This document shows, in pieces, positions 25,065 to 33,927 of a DNA stretch of 64,000 nt. The notes beneath the pieces were generated by a model. It was given only the letters and a program-made list of their open reading frames with translations. It made no database searches and was not told the DNA's origin. Every line of letters begins with the position of its first letter. Positions within the stretch are counted from its first letter, which is position 1. The position numbers and the translations under genes are program-made. This DNA comes from an uncultured Litoreibacter sp. Its GTDB lineage: Bacteria > Pseudomonadota > Alphaproteobacteria > Rhodobacterales > Rhodobacteraceae. Location of the stretch: the NCBI GenBank assembly GCA_947493265.1, contig CANLQL010000001.1:496001-560000 (forward strand), given 5' to 3'.

Positions 25065-27230
25065 ATGGCCAATAACGGCAGCAAAAAACCACTCGTCGCA
25101 GAGCGGCGTTATCCGCAAAAAGCGGCAGAGACCCCAAAGCCAAAACCGAAGAAACGTAAGAAACCTGTGCGAAAGCAGAAGAAAACGTTCTTGGGCCGGC
25201 TGATGGCACCTTTTGTGTTTTTGTTCCGCTTTGTGATGAAGTTGATTTTCCGGCTGACAGCTTTGGCGGTCCTGGCCTTGGCGATGGCTGTGGGCTATTT
25301 CTACATGCAGCTTCCGCCAGTGGAAGAGCTTGTAGACGGGCGCACACGCGGATCGGTGACGCTGCTGGATCGCGAGGGCGTGGTGTTTTCCTGGCGTGGG
25401 GATCAGTTTGGTGGGCCTATTCGGGCCACTCAGGTCTCCCCGCATCTGAAAAACGCTGTCGTGGCGACAGAAGATAAGCGTTTCTATCGCCATTTGGGAA
25501 TTTCCCCGCGCGGAATCGCCTCGGCGATGCGGATCAACTTGCGCGAAGGGCGGGGGGCTTTGCAGGGCAATGGCGGTTCCACCATTACGCAGCAAACCGC
25601 GAAACTTCTGTGCCTCGGCGTTCCGTTTGATCCCAAAACCTGGGAAACAGAAGCCGCCTATGAGGCCGATTGCCGTCGCACGACCAAAACCCGCAAAGCC
25701 AAAGAGGCGATTTATGCCCTGGCGATGGAGGCCAAATATACCAAAGATGAAATTCTAACCGTGTATCTGAACCGTGCCTATCTGGGCGCGGGCGCACGCG
25801 GGTTCGAAGCCGCGAGCCAGCTTTACTTTGGCGTTTCTTCGCGCGAATCCAACGTGCCGCAGGCCGCGATGATGGCCGGGCTTTTAAAAGCCCCGTCGAC
25901 TTATGCGCCGACCAATAACCTTAAGCGGGCGCAGGACCGCGCCAGTGTCGTGATCAATCTGATGCAGGACCAGGGGTATATTTCTGCCACGGAAGCCGCG
26001 GCAGCCAAAGCAGCCCCGGCGACACTATCTGCCGCAGCCAAAGCGCAGGCAGGCGGCTATTTCACAGATTGGGTGATGGACACTGTCCCTGCATTTCTGT
26101 CTGGGGACACAACGGAAGATGTGGTGATCAAGTCGACCTTCGATTCCCGTCTTCAGAAGGCCGCCGAAGATGCAATGGACTACATCTTTACAAACAAAGT
26201 GCGGGAAGGATCAGAAGCGCAGGCCGCTATTGTCGTGATGTCGGCGGACGGTGCCGTGCGGGCAGTGGTCGGTGGTCGTGAGACGAAGGTCTCAGGCGCA
26301 TTCAACCGGGCGACACAAGCCAAGCGGCAAACAGGGTCGGCGTTCAAGCCGTTCGTCTATGCAGCTGCAATGGATCTTGGGTTCCAATTCGATTCCATTG
26401 TGGACGACGCGCCGGTGACGTTGAACATTCCCGGCTCTGGACCATGGACACCACAGAATTATGACCGAAAGTATCGTGGCCCGATGACCCTGACCGATGC
26501 CCTGCGCGCGTCGATCAATACGGTCGCTGTCAAAGTGTCCGAAGAGGTTGGGCGCGACAATGTCAAAGCGGTCGCAGAAGCCTTCGGGATCGACAACAAA
26601 CTGGCGGACGGTCCGGCGCTGGCGCTTGGCGCGTCTGAAAGTACGCTGCTGGAGATGACAGGTGCCTATGCGGGTATTCTGAATGGCGGACGCGCTGTGG
26701 TGCCATATGGCCTGAGCGAGCTGCGCTTGAAAAACGATGCGAACCCAATCCTTGTGCAAGAAGGCGGGATGGGCGACCGGGTGATTTCGCCCGAAGCGGC
26801 GGCGCAGCTGACCTACATGATGCACCGGGTGGTGACAGACGGAACGGGGCGGCGCGCCTTTATCGATGGCCGTGAGGCAGCTGCCAAAACCGGGACGACG
26901 CAGGCGTCGCGCGATGCGTGGTTTATAGGCTTTACCGCGCAATATGTCGTTGGTGTCTGGATGGGATATGACGACAACACCCCCCTGACCGGCGTAACCG
27001 GGGGCGGGTTGCCAGCGGAAATCTGGAAAGAAACGATGGTTCGTGTCAGTGAAGGTCTTCCTGCCGAGCCGCTTCCGATGATCCGCCCGGCGCGTCCGCC
27101 CAGTGTCGAAGGGTTTGCGCAGCGACCGCAGCCTGGACAAGGGCAGGGCCAGCGCCAAGGACGCCCGCGTCAAAACAACAATGTCGAGGAAGTGATCCTC
27201 GACATTCTTGGACGTTTGTTGGGTCGGTAA
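25065..27230 (+). CDS. mrcA: Class A penicillin-binding protein (PBP1A type)
   Basis: 721 residues. A very basic cytoplasmic N terminus (Lys/Arg/Pro-rich, residues 1-45), one membrane helix (about 62-85), a GT51 glycosyltransferase (AVVATEDKRFYRHLGISPRG with the catalytic Glu; GGSTITQQTAKLL) and a transpeptidase with the S-x-x-K box TGSAFKPF, S-x-N box SINT and K-T-G box AAKTGTTQASRDAW. A Gln/Gly/Arg-rich tail closes the protein. It polymerises and crosslinks peptidoglycan. ATG 25065 (GCAGG upstream) is preferred to the in-frame 24951, which would read through the glnK regulatory region. mrcA/pbpC-type naming is by architecture only. Confidence 0.92.
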   Translation: MANNGSKKPLVAERRYPQKAAETPKPKPKKRKKPVRKQKKTFLGRLMAPFVFLFRFVMKLIFRLTALAVLALAMAVGYFYMQLPPVEELVDGRTRGSVTLLDREGVVFSWRGDQFGGPIRATQVSPHLKNAVVATEDKRFYRHLGISPRGIASAMRINLREGRGALQGNGGSTITQQTAKLLCLGVPFDPKTWETEAAYEADCRRTTKTRKAKEAIYALAMEAKYTKDEILTVYLNRAYLGAGARGFEAASQLYFGVSSRESNVPQAAMMAGLLKAPSTYAPTNNLKRAQDRASVVINLMQDQGYISATEAAAAKAAPATLSAAAKAQAGGYFTDWVMDTVPAFLSGDTTEDVVIKSTFDSRLQKAAEDAMDYIFTNKVREGSEAQAAIVVMSADGAVRAVVGGRETKVSGAFNRATQAKRQTGSAFKPFVYAAAMDLGFQFDSIVDDAPVTLNIPGSGPWTPQNYDRKYRGPMTLTDALRASINTVAVKVSEEVGRDNVKAVAEAFGIDNKLADGPALALGASESTLLEMTGAYAGILNGGRAVVPYGLSELRLKNDANPILVQEGGMGDRVISPEAAAQLTYMMHRVVTDGTGRRAFIDGREAAAKTGTTQASRDAWFIGFTAQYVVGVWMGYDDNTPLTGVTGGGLPAEIWKETMVRVSEGLPAEPLPMIRPARPPSVEGFAQRPQPGQGQGQRQGRPRQNNNVEEVILDILGRLLGR

Positions 27231-27233
27231 GGT

Positions 27234-27839
27234 CTAGCCTGCTTTCGCCAGATCTTTGGTCAGGCGGTTCAAATCGCCGCCACGCTTGTCCAGCATGGCA
27301 CCAATTTCAGCGCGTTCCGAGGTCAGCGTGTTCACACCTTCAATGATGATATTGAAGATTTTTGGGCTGCCGCTCTTGTCCGAGACAAGCCAGGTTACAT
27401 TGAACGGGGCAGATCCTTGCAGTTTTGCGGTGGACTTGACCTCAACCGCGCCACGTGCGGACCGCGATCCGTTCACTTGAATCTCGCCGCCGACAAATTC
27501 CCGGAATCTGCGGCCGTATTTGCGAGTGAAATACGCTTTGAAGGCGTTGGTATAGGCAGCAACTTGCGACAGAGACGCTGACCGGCGTGCTGGCCCCAAA
27601 GTGGTCAACGCAATGATATTTACATCCGCATACCGGCTAAACACCCGTTCAAAATCCCGCAACATGGCGGATTCGGATTTGCCAGAGGCGATGATCTTGT
27701 TGATATCCGCCACTGCGCTTTGGACCAGTTTTTCAGCTTGTGCGCCTGAAACAGCCCAAGCTGGTGCGGCCGCAAGGCCGACCAGAGCACTCAGTCCAGC
27801 GACAACGCTTCGACGATTCAATTTATCAGTTTCCACCAT
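27234..27839 (-). CDS. mlaC: MlaC-family phospholipid-transport protein
   Basis: 201 residues. N-terminal export signal, with RR in LNRRSVVAGLSALVGLAAA and cleavage near AWAV (Tat-like), followed by an MlaC/Ttg2D domain: LRDFERVFSRYADVNIIAL, YTNAFKAYFTRKYGRRF and the late WLVSDKSGSPKIFNIIIEGVN. MlaC shuttles phospholipids across the periplasm between MlaA and the inner-membrane MlaFEDB transporter. ATG 27839 lies 14 bases inside mlaA's 3' end (coupling). The transporter genes mlaFED are not in this window. Confidence 0.88.
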   Translation of the reverse strand: MVETDKLNRRSVVAGLSALVGLAAAPAWAVSGAQAEKLVQSAVADINKIIASGKSESAMLRDFERVFSRYADVNIIALTTLGPARRSASLSQVAAYTNAFKAYFTRKYGRRFREFVGGEIQVNGSRSARGAVEVKSTAKLQGSAPFNVTWLVSDKSGSPKIFNIIIEGVNTLTSERAEIGAMLDKRGGDLNRLTKDLAKAG

Positions 27840-28581
27840 AGATATCCTCATAGGGGTCAAAGAATTCCTGCTCAGCACCGTCGCGCAACTGGAAGCGCCG
27901 GTTTTGAAGATACAGCAAGCGCGCCTGCGCATAGCCATCTTCACTTTCATATAGGATCGAATCCACCAAATCAGAATAGCGGTAGCGATCACCAAAGCGT
28001 GCGGCGACACCGGTCGCGGTCAGAATCGTGCGGTCCATGCCGCCGAAAACTAGGTTAAGCGGGTTAACCACCGTGTCGACGACGCGCCCGAATGCGTGAC
28101 GCTCCGTCGAGGGGCCGACCAAGGGCAGTTCAAGGTAGTTGCCTTCGCGCACGCCCCAGACATGCAGCGTTTCGCCAAAATCTGTTGCACGGGCAGGCAA
28201 GCCCGCCTCGGTAGCGACATCAACGATGCCCGCGAAGCCCAAAGTCGTGTTCAACAGGAAACGGAAGGTATTTGCGGCGGCGTCGTCAAAACGCGCCTGC
28301 ATCAGATTGTTAAACACCATTCCCGGCAAATTCAGGTTTGACGCGGCATTGCCAATCGCGTTGCGAACGGGTTCCGGGATAACGGTTCCGTAAGCATTGG
28401 CCGTGGGCCGCACAATTGCCCGGTCAACATCGATATTGACCGCGTGGGTATCCCGGTTCCCCGCTTCGTTCGGGTCATTGATCTCGTTGGGGATCGGTGC
28501 CGGAGTGCAGGCAGAAAGACCTGCAACAAGTGTAATGGCCAGCAGTCCCTGAAAAATGTTCTTTGAAATACGCTTACTCAA
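27826..28581 (-). CDS. mlaA: MlaA (VacJ) outer-membrane lipoprotein
   Basis: 251 residues. Lipoprotein signal with lipobox LSAC at about residues 22-25, then the VacJ/MlaA domain: NDPNEAGNRDTHAVN, FRFLLNTTLGFAGIVDVA, GETLHVWGVREGNYLELPLVGPST and YSDLVDSILYESEDGYAQARLLYLQNR. Forms the outer-membrane component removing misplaced phospholipid from the outer leaflet. Start is TTG at 28581, the only start before an in-frame TGA that keeps the positively charged signal region; the ribosome site is weak. Operon mlaA-mlaC. Confidence 0.92.
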   Translation of the reverse strand: MSKRISKNIFQGLLAITLVAGLSACTPAPIPNEINDPNEAGNRDTHAVNIDVDRAIVRPTANAYGTVIPEPVRNAIGNAASNLNLPGMVFNNLMQARFDDAAANTFRFLLNTTLGFAGIVDVATEAGLPARATDFGETLHVWGVREGNYLELPLVGPSTERHAFGRVVDTVVNPLNLVFGGMDRTILTATGVAARFGDRYRYSDLVDSILYESEDGYAQARLLYLQNRRFQLRDGAEQEFFDPYEDIYGGN

Positions 28582-28896
28582 AAGGATAACTCACATAGCT
28601 CGTTTCTAATGGCCGGTCTAAAACCACATCCCCGCGCGAGTGTCACGAGGTGGCGCTTCGAATTTCTGTATTACTTTTAGATAATAGTGGCATATTTGCG
28701 AATTCTAAAGGGCTGCCGGGTGGCAATCGGCCTTTTCCCGCCTCAAATCCTAATACGCCTGAAAATATTGCAGGAAAGTAAGATCATTGGCTTTGGGATT
28801 GACCGAAAATCGAAATTCGGTTTGCCCGTCCCTGTCAGTCAGTTTAGGACAGTGCCAAACAAATTTTAGGCAACGTGCAGGAGCAAGCCATTGGCA
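28582..28896. other. Noncoding gap between mlaA and ridA-like gene
   Basis: 315 bases between divergent genes, more AT-rich than the surroundings. It must hold both promoters. A 60-codon frame from GTG 28687 exists on the plus strand but has no ribosome site or family likeness, so I do not call it. An AGGAG at 28879-28883 belongs to the RidA-family gene. I see no repeat or terminator. Confidence 0.6.
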
Positions 28897-29358
28897 ATGA
28901 CATTTGAAACCCGTCTCAAGGAAATGGGCGTTGTTCTGGGGAACCCGGCTGCACCGGCGGCAAATTACGTCCCCTTCGTCCAACAAGGCGACACGCTTTT
29001 CGTGTCCGGGCAGATTTCTGCGGATGAAAACGGCTTTGTCATTGGCAAACTTGGCGACAATACCAGCATTGAAGAAGGTGCCGCAGCGGCGCGCCTTTGC
29101 GCGATTTCGCTGCTGACACAGGTGAAACTGGCCTGTGGGGGCGATCTTGATCAATTGATCCGCGTCGTAAAATTGACCGGTTTTGTCAATTCCACTGCGG
29201 ATTTCGTAGATCAGCCTAAGGTGATCAACGGAGCCTCAGATTTCCTTGTCGAAGCATTGGGTGATGCCGGACGTCATTCGCGGTCCGCAGTCAGTGCGGC
29301 CTCGCTGCCTTTTGGCGTCGCTGTCGAAATTGAAGGCATTTTCCAGATCAAATCATGA
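28897..29358 (+). CDS. RidA/YjgF family protein
   Basis: 153 residues from ATG 28897; a TTG at 28891 is closer to ideal spacing from AGGAG (7 bases) and would add two residues. The Rid domain shows TLFVSGQISADENG, the central LTQVKLACGGDLDQLIRVVKLTGFVNST and the end ASLPFGVAVEIEGIFQI, with an Arg in HSRSAV. Length and the LKEMGVVL opening fit the longer RidA-like subgroup rather than canonical 130-residue RidA. Rid proteins hydrolyse reactive enamine/imine intermediates released by PLP enzymes. It overlaps the GDPD gene by four bases (ATGA). Confidence 0.88.
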   Translation: MTFETRLKEMGVVLGNPAAPAANYVPFVQQGDTLFVSGQISADENGFVIGKLGDNTSIEEGAAAARLCAISLLTQVKLACGGDLDQLIRVVKLTGFVNSTADFVDQPKVINGASDFLVEALGDAGRHSRSAVSAASLPFGVAVEIEGIFQIKS

Positions 29359-30107
29359 GCCTTCCGCCCGAGTTTTTGATCCGCCCGATTGCGCACCGGG
29401 GTCTGCATGACCGCGAAAACGGTATCGCCGAGAATTCTCGCGCGGCGTTTCAGGCGGCGATTGATCGTGGCTATGGGATCGAATTGGACGTGCAGATGTC
29501 CGCTGATGGCGAAGCGCTGGTGTTCCACGACTACGATTTGCGCCGTTTGACGGGGCAAAGTGGGGCCGTGCGGTTGCGTCTGGGTGAGGAATTGCGGGCA
29601 ATTCAGTTGTCCGACAGCAAGGACCGGATCGACAGTTTTTCAGACATTCTGCAATTCATTGACGGCGCGGTACCTATCCTGATCGAAATTAAGGATCAGG
29701 ATGGTGGGATGGGGCCGAAAGTCGGCACGCTGGAAAACGTGGTCTCCGATGCGTTGCATGCCTATTCCGGGCAAGCGGCCGTGATGTCGTTCAATCCCCA
29801 CACTGTCGGTGTCATGGCGCAGCTTTGCCCTGACAGACCGCGTGGGATCGTGACCAGTTCCTACCGCAAAGGCGAATGGCCACTCAGTGACATGACCCGC
29901 GACCATCTGCGCGGCATTCCCGATTTTGACGATGTTGGCGCAAGCTTCATTTCCCATGAACATGACGATTTGGGCCGGGACCGCGTGGCGGAATTGAAGT
30001 CTCGCGGGGCGTCGATCTTGTGCTGGACCGTGCGCAATCAAGCAGAACAGACCAAAGCGCTTGAGATCGCAGACAATATCACCTTCGAAGACTACCTGCC
30101 GTCTTGA
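29355..30107 (+). CDS. Glycerophosphodiester phosphodiesterase family protein
   Basis: 250 residues, a single GDPD TIM-barrel domain. Active-site features: IAHRGLHD (catalytic His and Arg), the GIELDVQMSADGEALVFHDYDLRRLTG segment with metal-binding Glu/Asp and second His, and PILIEIKDQDG. It lacks a signal peptide, so it acts in the cytosol, hydrolysing deacylated phospholipids to glycerol-3-phosphate and an alcohol. Coupled to the RidA-family gene and followed 34 bases later by the COG3146 acetyltransferase. Confidence 0.9.
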   Translation: MSLPPEFLIRPIAHRGLHDRENGIAENSRAAFQAAIDRGYGIELDVQMSADGEALVFHDYDLRRLTGQSGAVRLRLGEELRAIQLSDSKDRIDSFSDILQFIDGAVPILIEIKDQDGGMGPKVGTLENVVSDALHAYSGQAAVMSFNPHTVGVMAQLCPDRPRGIVTSSYRKGEWPLSDMTRDHLRGIPDFDDVGASFISHEHDDLGRDRVAELKSRGASILCWTVRNQAEQTKALEIADNITFEDYLPS

Positions 30108-30141
30108 CCCACGCGCCATCCGGCGCATCTAGTAGGGTGAA

Positions 30142-31320
30142 ATGACCGAGACCGAAGTCGAGATTTCTATTGTCGAGCATATCCACCAGATCGGTCAGGC
30201 CGATTGGGATGCATGTGCGTGTCCGGACAGCGATATCGCGCGTCCTGAAGATCCTTTTACCACTTATCGGTTCCTGCACGCGTTAGAGACCTCAGGCTCG
30301 GTCGGGGCGGGGACGGGCTGGCATCCGCAATATCTGGTTGCGCGCGGCGACGGGCAGGTCATTGCGGTGGCGCCTATGTTTGCCAAGAACCATAGTCAGG
30401 GCGAATATATCTTCGATTTCAACTGGGCACATGCCTATGAAAATGCGGGTGGGCGCTACTATCCCAAATTGCAGATCGCAGCCCCGTTCACCCCAGCAAC
30501 TGGCAGGCGGTTCCTGACCAGACCAGGTTGGGAGCACACAGGCCGGTCTGCCCTGATCCAAGGCGCGATTGAGCTTGCTGCAAACAACCAGATTTCTTCG
30601 ATCCATGTGACGTATTGCACGGAAGAAGAGGCTGAGTTTGGTGAGAAACTGGGGCTGTTGCGGCGGTCAAGCCAACAGTTTCACTGGTATAATCAAGGCT
30701 ATCACAGTTTTGACGATTTTCTGGCGGCGCTGTCCGCCCGCAAGCGCAAGAACATTCGCAAAGAACGAAACACTGCGCAGAATTTCGGCGGCAGTATCCT
30801 TGCGCTGACAGGGGATGAAATCACGGCGGAGCATTGGGATGCATTTTGGGTCTTCTATCAAGATACCGGCGCGCGCAAATGGGGCACCCCCTATCTGACG
30901 CGCGCATTCTTTGATGCAGCCCAAGATCTGATGCGCGACGATATGTTGCTGGTTCTGGCCGAGCTGGACGGACAATTTGTGGCCGGAGCGTTGAACTTTA
31001 TCGGCAGGGACACGCTCTTTGGTCGCTACTGGGGCGCGATCGCTGATATTCCCTGCCTGCATTTTGAACTGTGCTACTATCAGGCGATTGAGTTTGCGAT
31101 TTCACAAGGTCTGTCAAAGGTGGAAGCGGGTGCACAGGGTAGTCACAAATTAGCCCGTGGATATCTGCCCGCTGAAACGCATTCGCTTCATTGGATTGGC
31201 GATACCGGGTTTCGCAATGCAGTTGCGCAGTATCTGGACGCGGAACGCGATGCCATCGGAGAAGAGATCACGGTGCTGACCGATTATGGCCCGTTCAAAA
31301 AACAGGAGAGTTTGAAATGA
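30142..31320 (+). CDS. COG3146-type GNAT/FemAB-like acyltransferase
   Basis: 392 residues of the family called COG3146 (peptidoglycan-like predicted N-acyltransferase). Recognised by the YNQGYHSFDDFLAALSARKRKNIRKER segment, the DTGARKWGTPYLTRAFFD region and a late GNAT-like half ending in VEAGAQGSHKLARGYLP. Members are widespread in proteobacteria with no proven substrate. No membrane segment. Its ribosome site AGGGTGA precedes ATG by a few bases, and its stop overlaps the pterin dehydratase start (ATGA). Confidence 0.85.
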   Translation: MTETEVEISIVEHIHQIGQADWDACACPDSDIARPEDPFTTYRFLHALETSGSVGAGTGWHPQYLVARGDGQVIAVAPMFAKNHSQGEYIFDFNWAHAYENAGGRYYPKLQIAAPFTPATGRRFLTRPGWEHTGRSALIQGAIELAANNQISSIHVTYCTEEEAEFGEKLGLLRRSSQQFHWYNQGYHSFDDFLAALSARKRKNIRKERNTAQNFGGSILALTGDEITAEHWDAFWVFYQDTGARKWGTPYLTRAFFDAAQDLMRDDMLLVLAELDGQFVAGALNFIGRDTLFGRYWGAIADIPCLHFELCYYQAIEFAISQGLSKVEAGAQGSHKLARGYLPAETHSLHWIGDTGFRNAVAQYLDAERDAIGEEITVLTDYGPFKKQESLK

Positions 31321-31613
31321 CCGACAAACTGACACCGGACCGGCGTGCGGAGGTTTTGCAAGAGCTGTCCGAAACCGGTTGGGCGGCGCAATCTGACCGT
31401 GACGCCATCCACAAGCAGTTTAAGTTCAAAAACTTTGTTGAGGCGATGGGGTTCATGACCCGTGCCGGGATACATGCTGAGAAGCTGAACCACCATCCGG
31501 AATGGTCAAATGTCTATTCCCGGGTTGAGGTCACTTTAACCACCCATGATGGGGATGGGCTTTCTGAATTGGACGTGAAGCTGGCAAAGATCATGGATGG
31601 TTTGGCGGGCTAG
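31317..31613 (+). CDS. Pterin-4a-carbinolamine dehydratase
   Basis: 98 residues with the PCD signature: NFVEAMGFMTRAGIHAEKLNHHPEWSNVYSRVEVTLTTHD. The HAEKLNHHPEW run holds the three active-site His and the Trp. It dehydrates 4a-hydroxytetrahydrobiopterin made by aromatic amino-acid hydroxylases; no phhA-type hydroxylase is in this window, so the physiological partner is open (PCDs also occur without one). Overlaps the upstream acyltransferase gene by four bases and shares its stop bases with the convergent peroxiredoxin gene. Confidence 0.93.
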   Translation: MTDKLTPDRRAEVLQELSETGWAAQSDRDAIHKQFKFKNFVEAMGFMTRAGIHAEKLNHHPEWSNVYSRVEVTLTTHDGDGLSELDVKLAKIMDGLAG

Positions 31614-32101
31614 CCAAGCGCGTCCAACATTGCTTCACCTGCAGTTAACACGCAGGTGCTGGGAACATCATCAATGTGCAGCACCGTTACGACGCCGTCT
31701 TCTGCAACCAAAGCGAACCTTTTGCAACGGTCGATCAGACCTGCCTCCGGTTTGCTGAATTCCATTCCGATGGCTTTGGTGAAGCTGGCGTCCCCGTCTG
31801 CAAGCAGGGTAATACCTGCGTCAGTCGCGCCGGACACTTCGCCCCAAAGCGCCATGACGTGAATATCGTTGACCGACACGCAGATGATTTCATCGACCCC
31901 TTTGCCCGCAAACGCGTCCTTCGTGCGAATGAAACTTGGCAAATGGGCAGAGTCGCAGGTGGGTGTGAACGCACCGGGCAATCCGAAAAGCACAACTTTG
32001 CGACCTTTCAACAGGTCATCAAGTTGCACATCTTGCGGGCCGTCACTGGTTTTTCGGCGCAGTGTTGCGGTAGGGATGCGTGATCCGACGGTCAGTGACA
32101 T
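31610..32101 (-). CDS. Prx5-type peroxiredoxin (copy A)
   Basis: 163 residues. Atypical 2-Cys/Prx5-family peroxiredoxin: LPGAFTPTC with peroxidatic Cys49, the conserved Thr46 before it, an ICVSVND loop and a late Cys in VPSTCVLTAG that could act as resolving residue. Reduces H2O2 and alkyl hydroperoxides using glutathione/glutaredoxin or thioredoxin. It is the downstream member of a tandem pair, 35 bases after copy B, from which it is clearly diverged. Its stop overlaps that of the pterin dehydratase gene. Confidence 0.92.
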   Translation of the reverse strand: MSLTVGSRIPTATLRRKTSDGPQDVQLDDLLKGRKVVLFGLPGAFTPTCDSAHLPSFIRTKDAFAGKGVDEIICVSVNDIHVMALWGEVSGATDAGITLLADGDASFTKAIGMEFSKPEAGLIDRCKRFALVAEDGVVTVLHIDDVPSTCVLTAGEAMLDALG

Positions 32102-32136
32102 GGCTCTGTCCTTTGCTCAAATTGTCGGCGTGGGGC

Positions 32137-32622
32137 TCAAAGAGCTTCTACAAACCGCTCTCCGGTGGAGATATCGCAGGCACCAGGCTCGTCGATATTG
32201 AGGACTTTGACGACCCCGTCTTCTACCAATGCTGCATAGCGGTTCGAACGATCATAAAGCCCGATCTCAGGAACAGAGAAGTCCGCGCCAATTTCTTTTG
32301 TGAACGATCCATCCGCGTCGCCAAGCATCTTGATACCTGCCTCTGTCGCGCCGGTGTCTTTGCCCCAAGCATCCAGGGCAAACGGATCATTCACCGAGAT
32401 GCAATAGACGTCTTCGATGCCTTTTGCCTTCAGTTGGTCCATGACCCGCATGAAACTGGGAACGTGCGACGTGGAACATGTGCCGGTAAATGCCCCGGGA
32501 AGGGCGAAAACAACAGTTTTGCGGCCTTGCAGTGCACCGCTGAGACTTACGCGGGTCGGGCCATCGGCACCCATCACCGACATTTGCGCATCAGGAAGCG
32601 TATCGCCAACTTTCAGTTTCAT
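32137..32622 (-). CDS. Prx5-type peroxiredoxin (copy B)
   Basis: 161 residues. Same fold as copy A: LPGAFTGTC with peroxidatic Cys49, SHVPSFM, YCISVNDPF and a C-terminal EPGACDISTG Cys. The sequence VEDGVVKVLNIDEPGACDISTGE is the usual end of the glutathione-dependent peroxiredoxins of alphaproteobacteria. Presumably first gene of the pair, transcribed from the 83-base gap shared with the divergent ferredoxin reductase. Confidence 0.94.
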   Translation of the reverse strand: MKLKVGDTLPDAQMSVMGADGPTRVSLSGALQGRKTVVFALPGAFTGTCSTSHVPSFMRVMDQLKAKGIEDVYCISVNDPFALDAWGKDTGATEAGIKMLGDADGSFTKEIGADFSVPEIGLYDRSNRYAALVEDGVVKVLNIDEPGACDISTGERFVEAL

Positions 32623-32705
32623 TTCGTCTCGCTTTCATGTTCAGTGCGGTTCGATACAGGATATAGAGCGCCCCCTATCGGGTGACCAGTCGTAAGAGGA
32701 TTGAT

Positions 32706-33917
32706 ATGCCCCATTTTGTTGTGATCGGCGCGGGTCAGGCTGGTGCATCACTGGTTGGGAAATTGCGAAAACTGGGGTTTGACGGCGAGATCACACTGAT
32801 CGGGGAGGAGCCTGAACCACCCTATCAACGCCCCCCTTTGTCGAAAGCGTATCTGACCGGGGAGATGGCCAAAGAACGGCTCTTTCTGCATCCGGAGCAA
32901 TATTATGACGACCAGAACATCACGCTTAGGCTTGAGACGAAGGTTGACCGTATCGACCCTGACCGCAAAGAGGTTCACTTGGCAGATGAAGTGATCGGCT
33001 ATGATCAACTTGCGCTGACGACAGGGTCCTCTGCGATCACGCTGCCGGATCAAATCGGTGGCGGTTTGGAAAACGTGTACACGGTTCGCAGCTTGCAAGA
33101 CGTCGACCAGATGTCGGAAAACTTCGCACCCGGAAAGAAGGTTCTGGTTGTTGGTGGTGGGTATATCGGGCTTGAGGCTGCTGCGGTCGCCACGAAACTT
33201 GGCCTGGAAGTCACGCTGGTTGAAATGGCCGAGCGGATTTTGAAACGTGTCGCGTCACCCGAGACATCTGATTATTTCCGTTCTTTGCACACGGGCAAAG
33301 GGGTCAATATCCGCGAAGGTGTCGGGCTGACGCGATTGATCGGGGACGGCAAGGTTGCGGGGGCAGAACTTTCGGACGGTGAGGCACTCAGCATTGATTT
33401 TGTGATTGTTGGGGTCGGTATCAGACCCTGCACACAGCTGGCAGAAGAAGCCGGGCTGGAGATTGACAACGGCATCAAGACCGACACGCATGGTCGCAGT
33501 TCTGACCCTTCGATTTGGGCGGCCGGCGATTGCGCATCCTTTCCCTGGCGGGGGGCGCGTATTCGGTTGGAAAGCGTGCCCAATGCCATTGATCAGGCCG
33601 AAATGGTTGCCGAAAACATGCTGGGCGGGACAGGTGACTATGATCCGCACCCTTGGTTTTGGTCGGATCAATATGACACGAAATTGCAGATTGCCGGGTT
33701 GAACACTGGATATGACCGTGTCGTCACCCGCATAGGCGAGCGTGAAGGCGCGCTGTCTTTTTGGTACTATTCCGGCAGCCGGTTGGTCGCGGTGGATGCG
33801 GTCAATGATCCGCGAAGCTATATGGTTGGCAAACGATTGATCGAGGCGGGGAAAAGCCCTGATGCAAGCCTGATCGAAGCCCCGGAGACGGATTTGAAAG
33901 CGCTGTTGAAGCTGTGA
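32706..33917 (+). CDS. FAD-dependent ferredoxin reductase-type oxidoreductase
   Basis: 403 residues. FAD site VVIGAGQAGASLVGKLRKLG (about 4-23), EPEPPYQRPPLSKAYL, then the NAD-binding VVGGGYIGLEAAAVATKLG (about 147-165), the second FAD motif IWAAGDCASF and a C-terminal reductase domain. This is the layout of rubredoxin/ferredoxin-NAD reductases supplying electrons to oxygenases or P450s. ATG 32706 has AGAGG 7 bases upstream. No ferredoxin or oxygenase gene is adjacent, so the redox partner is unknown. rsmD follows 10 bases later. Confidence 0.9.
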   Translation: MPHFVVIGAGQAGASLVGKLRKLGFDGEITLIGEEPEPPYQRPPLSKAYLTGEMAKERLFLHPEQYYDDQNITLRLETKVDRIDPDRKEVHLADEVIGYDQLALTTGSSAITLPDQIGGGLENVYTVRSLQDVDQMSENFAPGKKVLVVGGGYIGLEAAAVATKLGLEVTLVEMAERILKRVASPETSDYFRSLHTGKGVNIREGVGLTRLIGDGKVAGAELSDGEALSIDFVIVGVGIRPCTQLAEEAGLEIDNGIKTDTHGRSSDPSIWAAGDCASFPWRGARIRLESVPNAIDQAEMVAENMLGGTGDYDPHPWFWSDQYDTKLQIAGLNTGYDRVVTRIGEREGALSFWYYSGSRLVAVDAVNDPRSYMVGKRLIEAGKSPDASLIEAPETDLKALLKL

Positions 33918-33927
33918 TGCCTCGTCC

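Noticed and set aside
28687-28869. 60-codon frame in the mlaA-RidA gap
   Set aside because: GTG start without ribosome site, no recognisable family, lies where the two divergent promoters must be.
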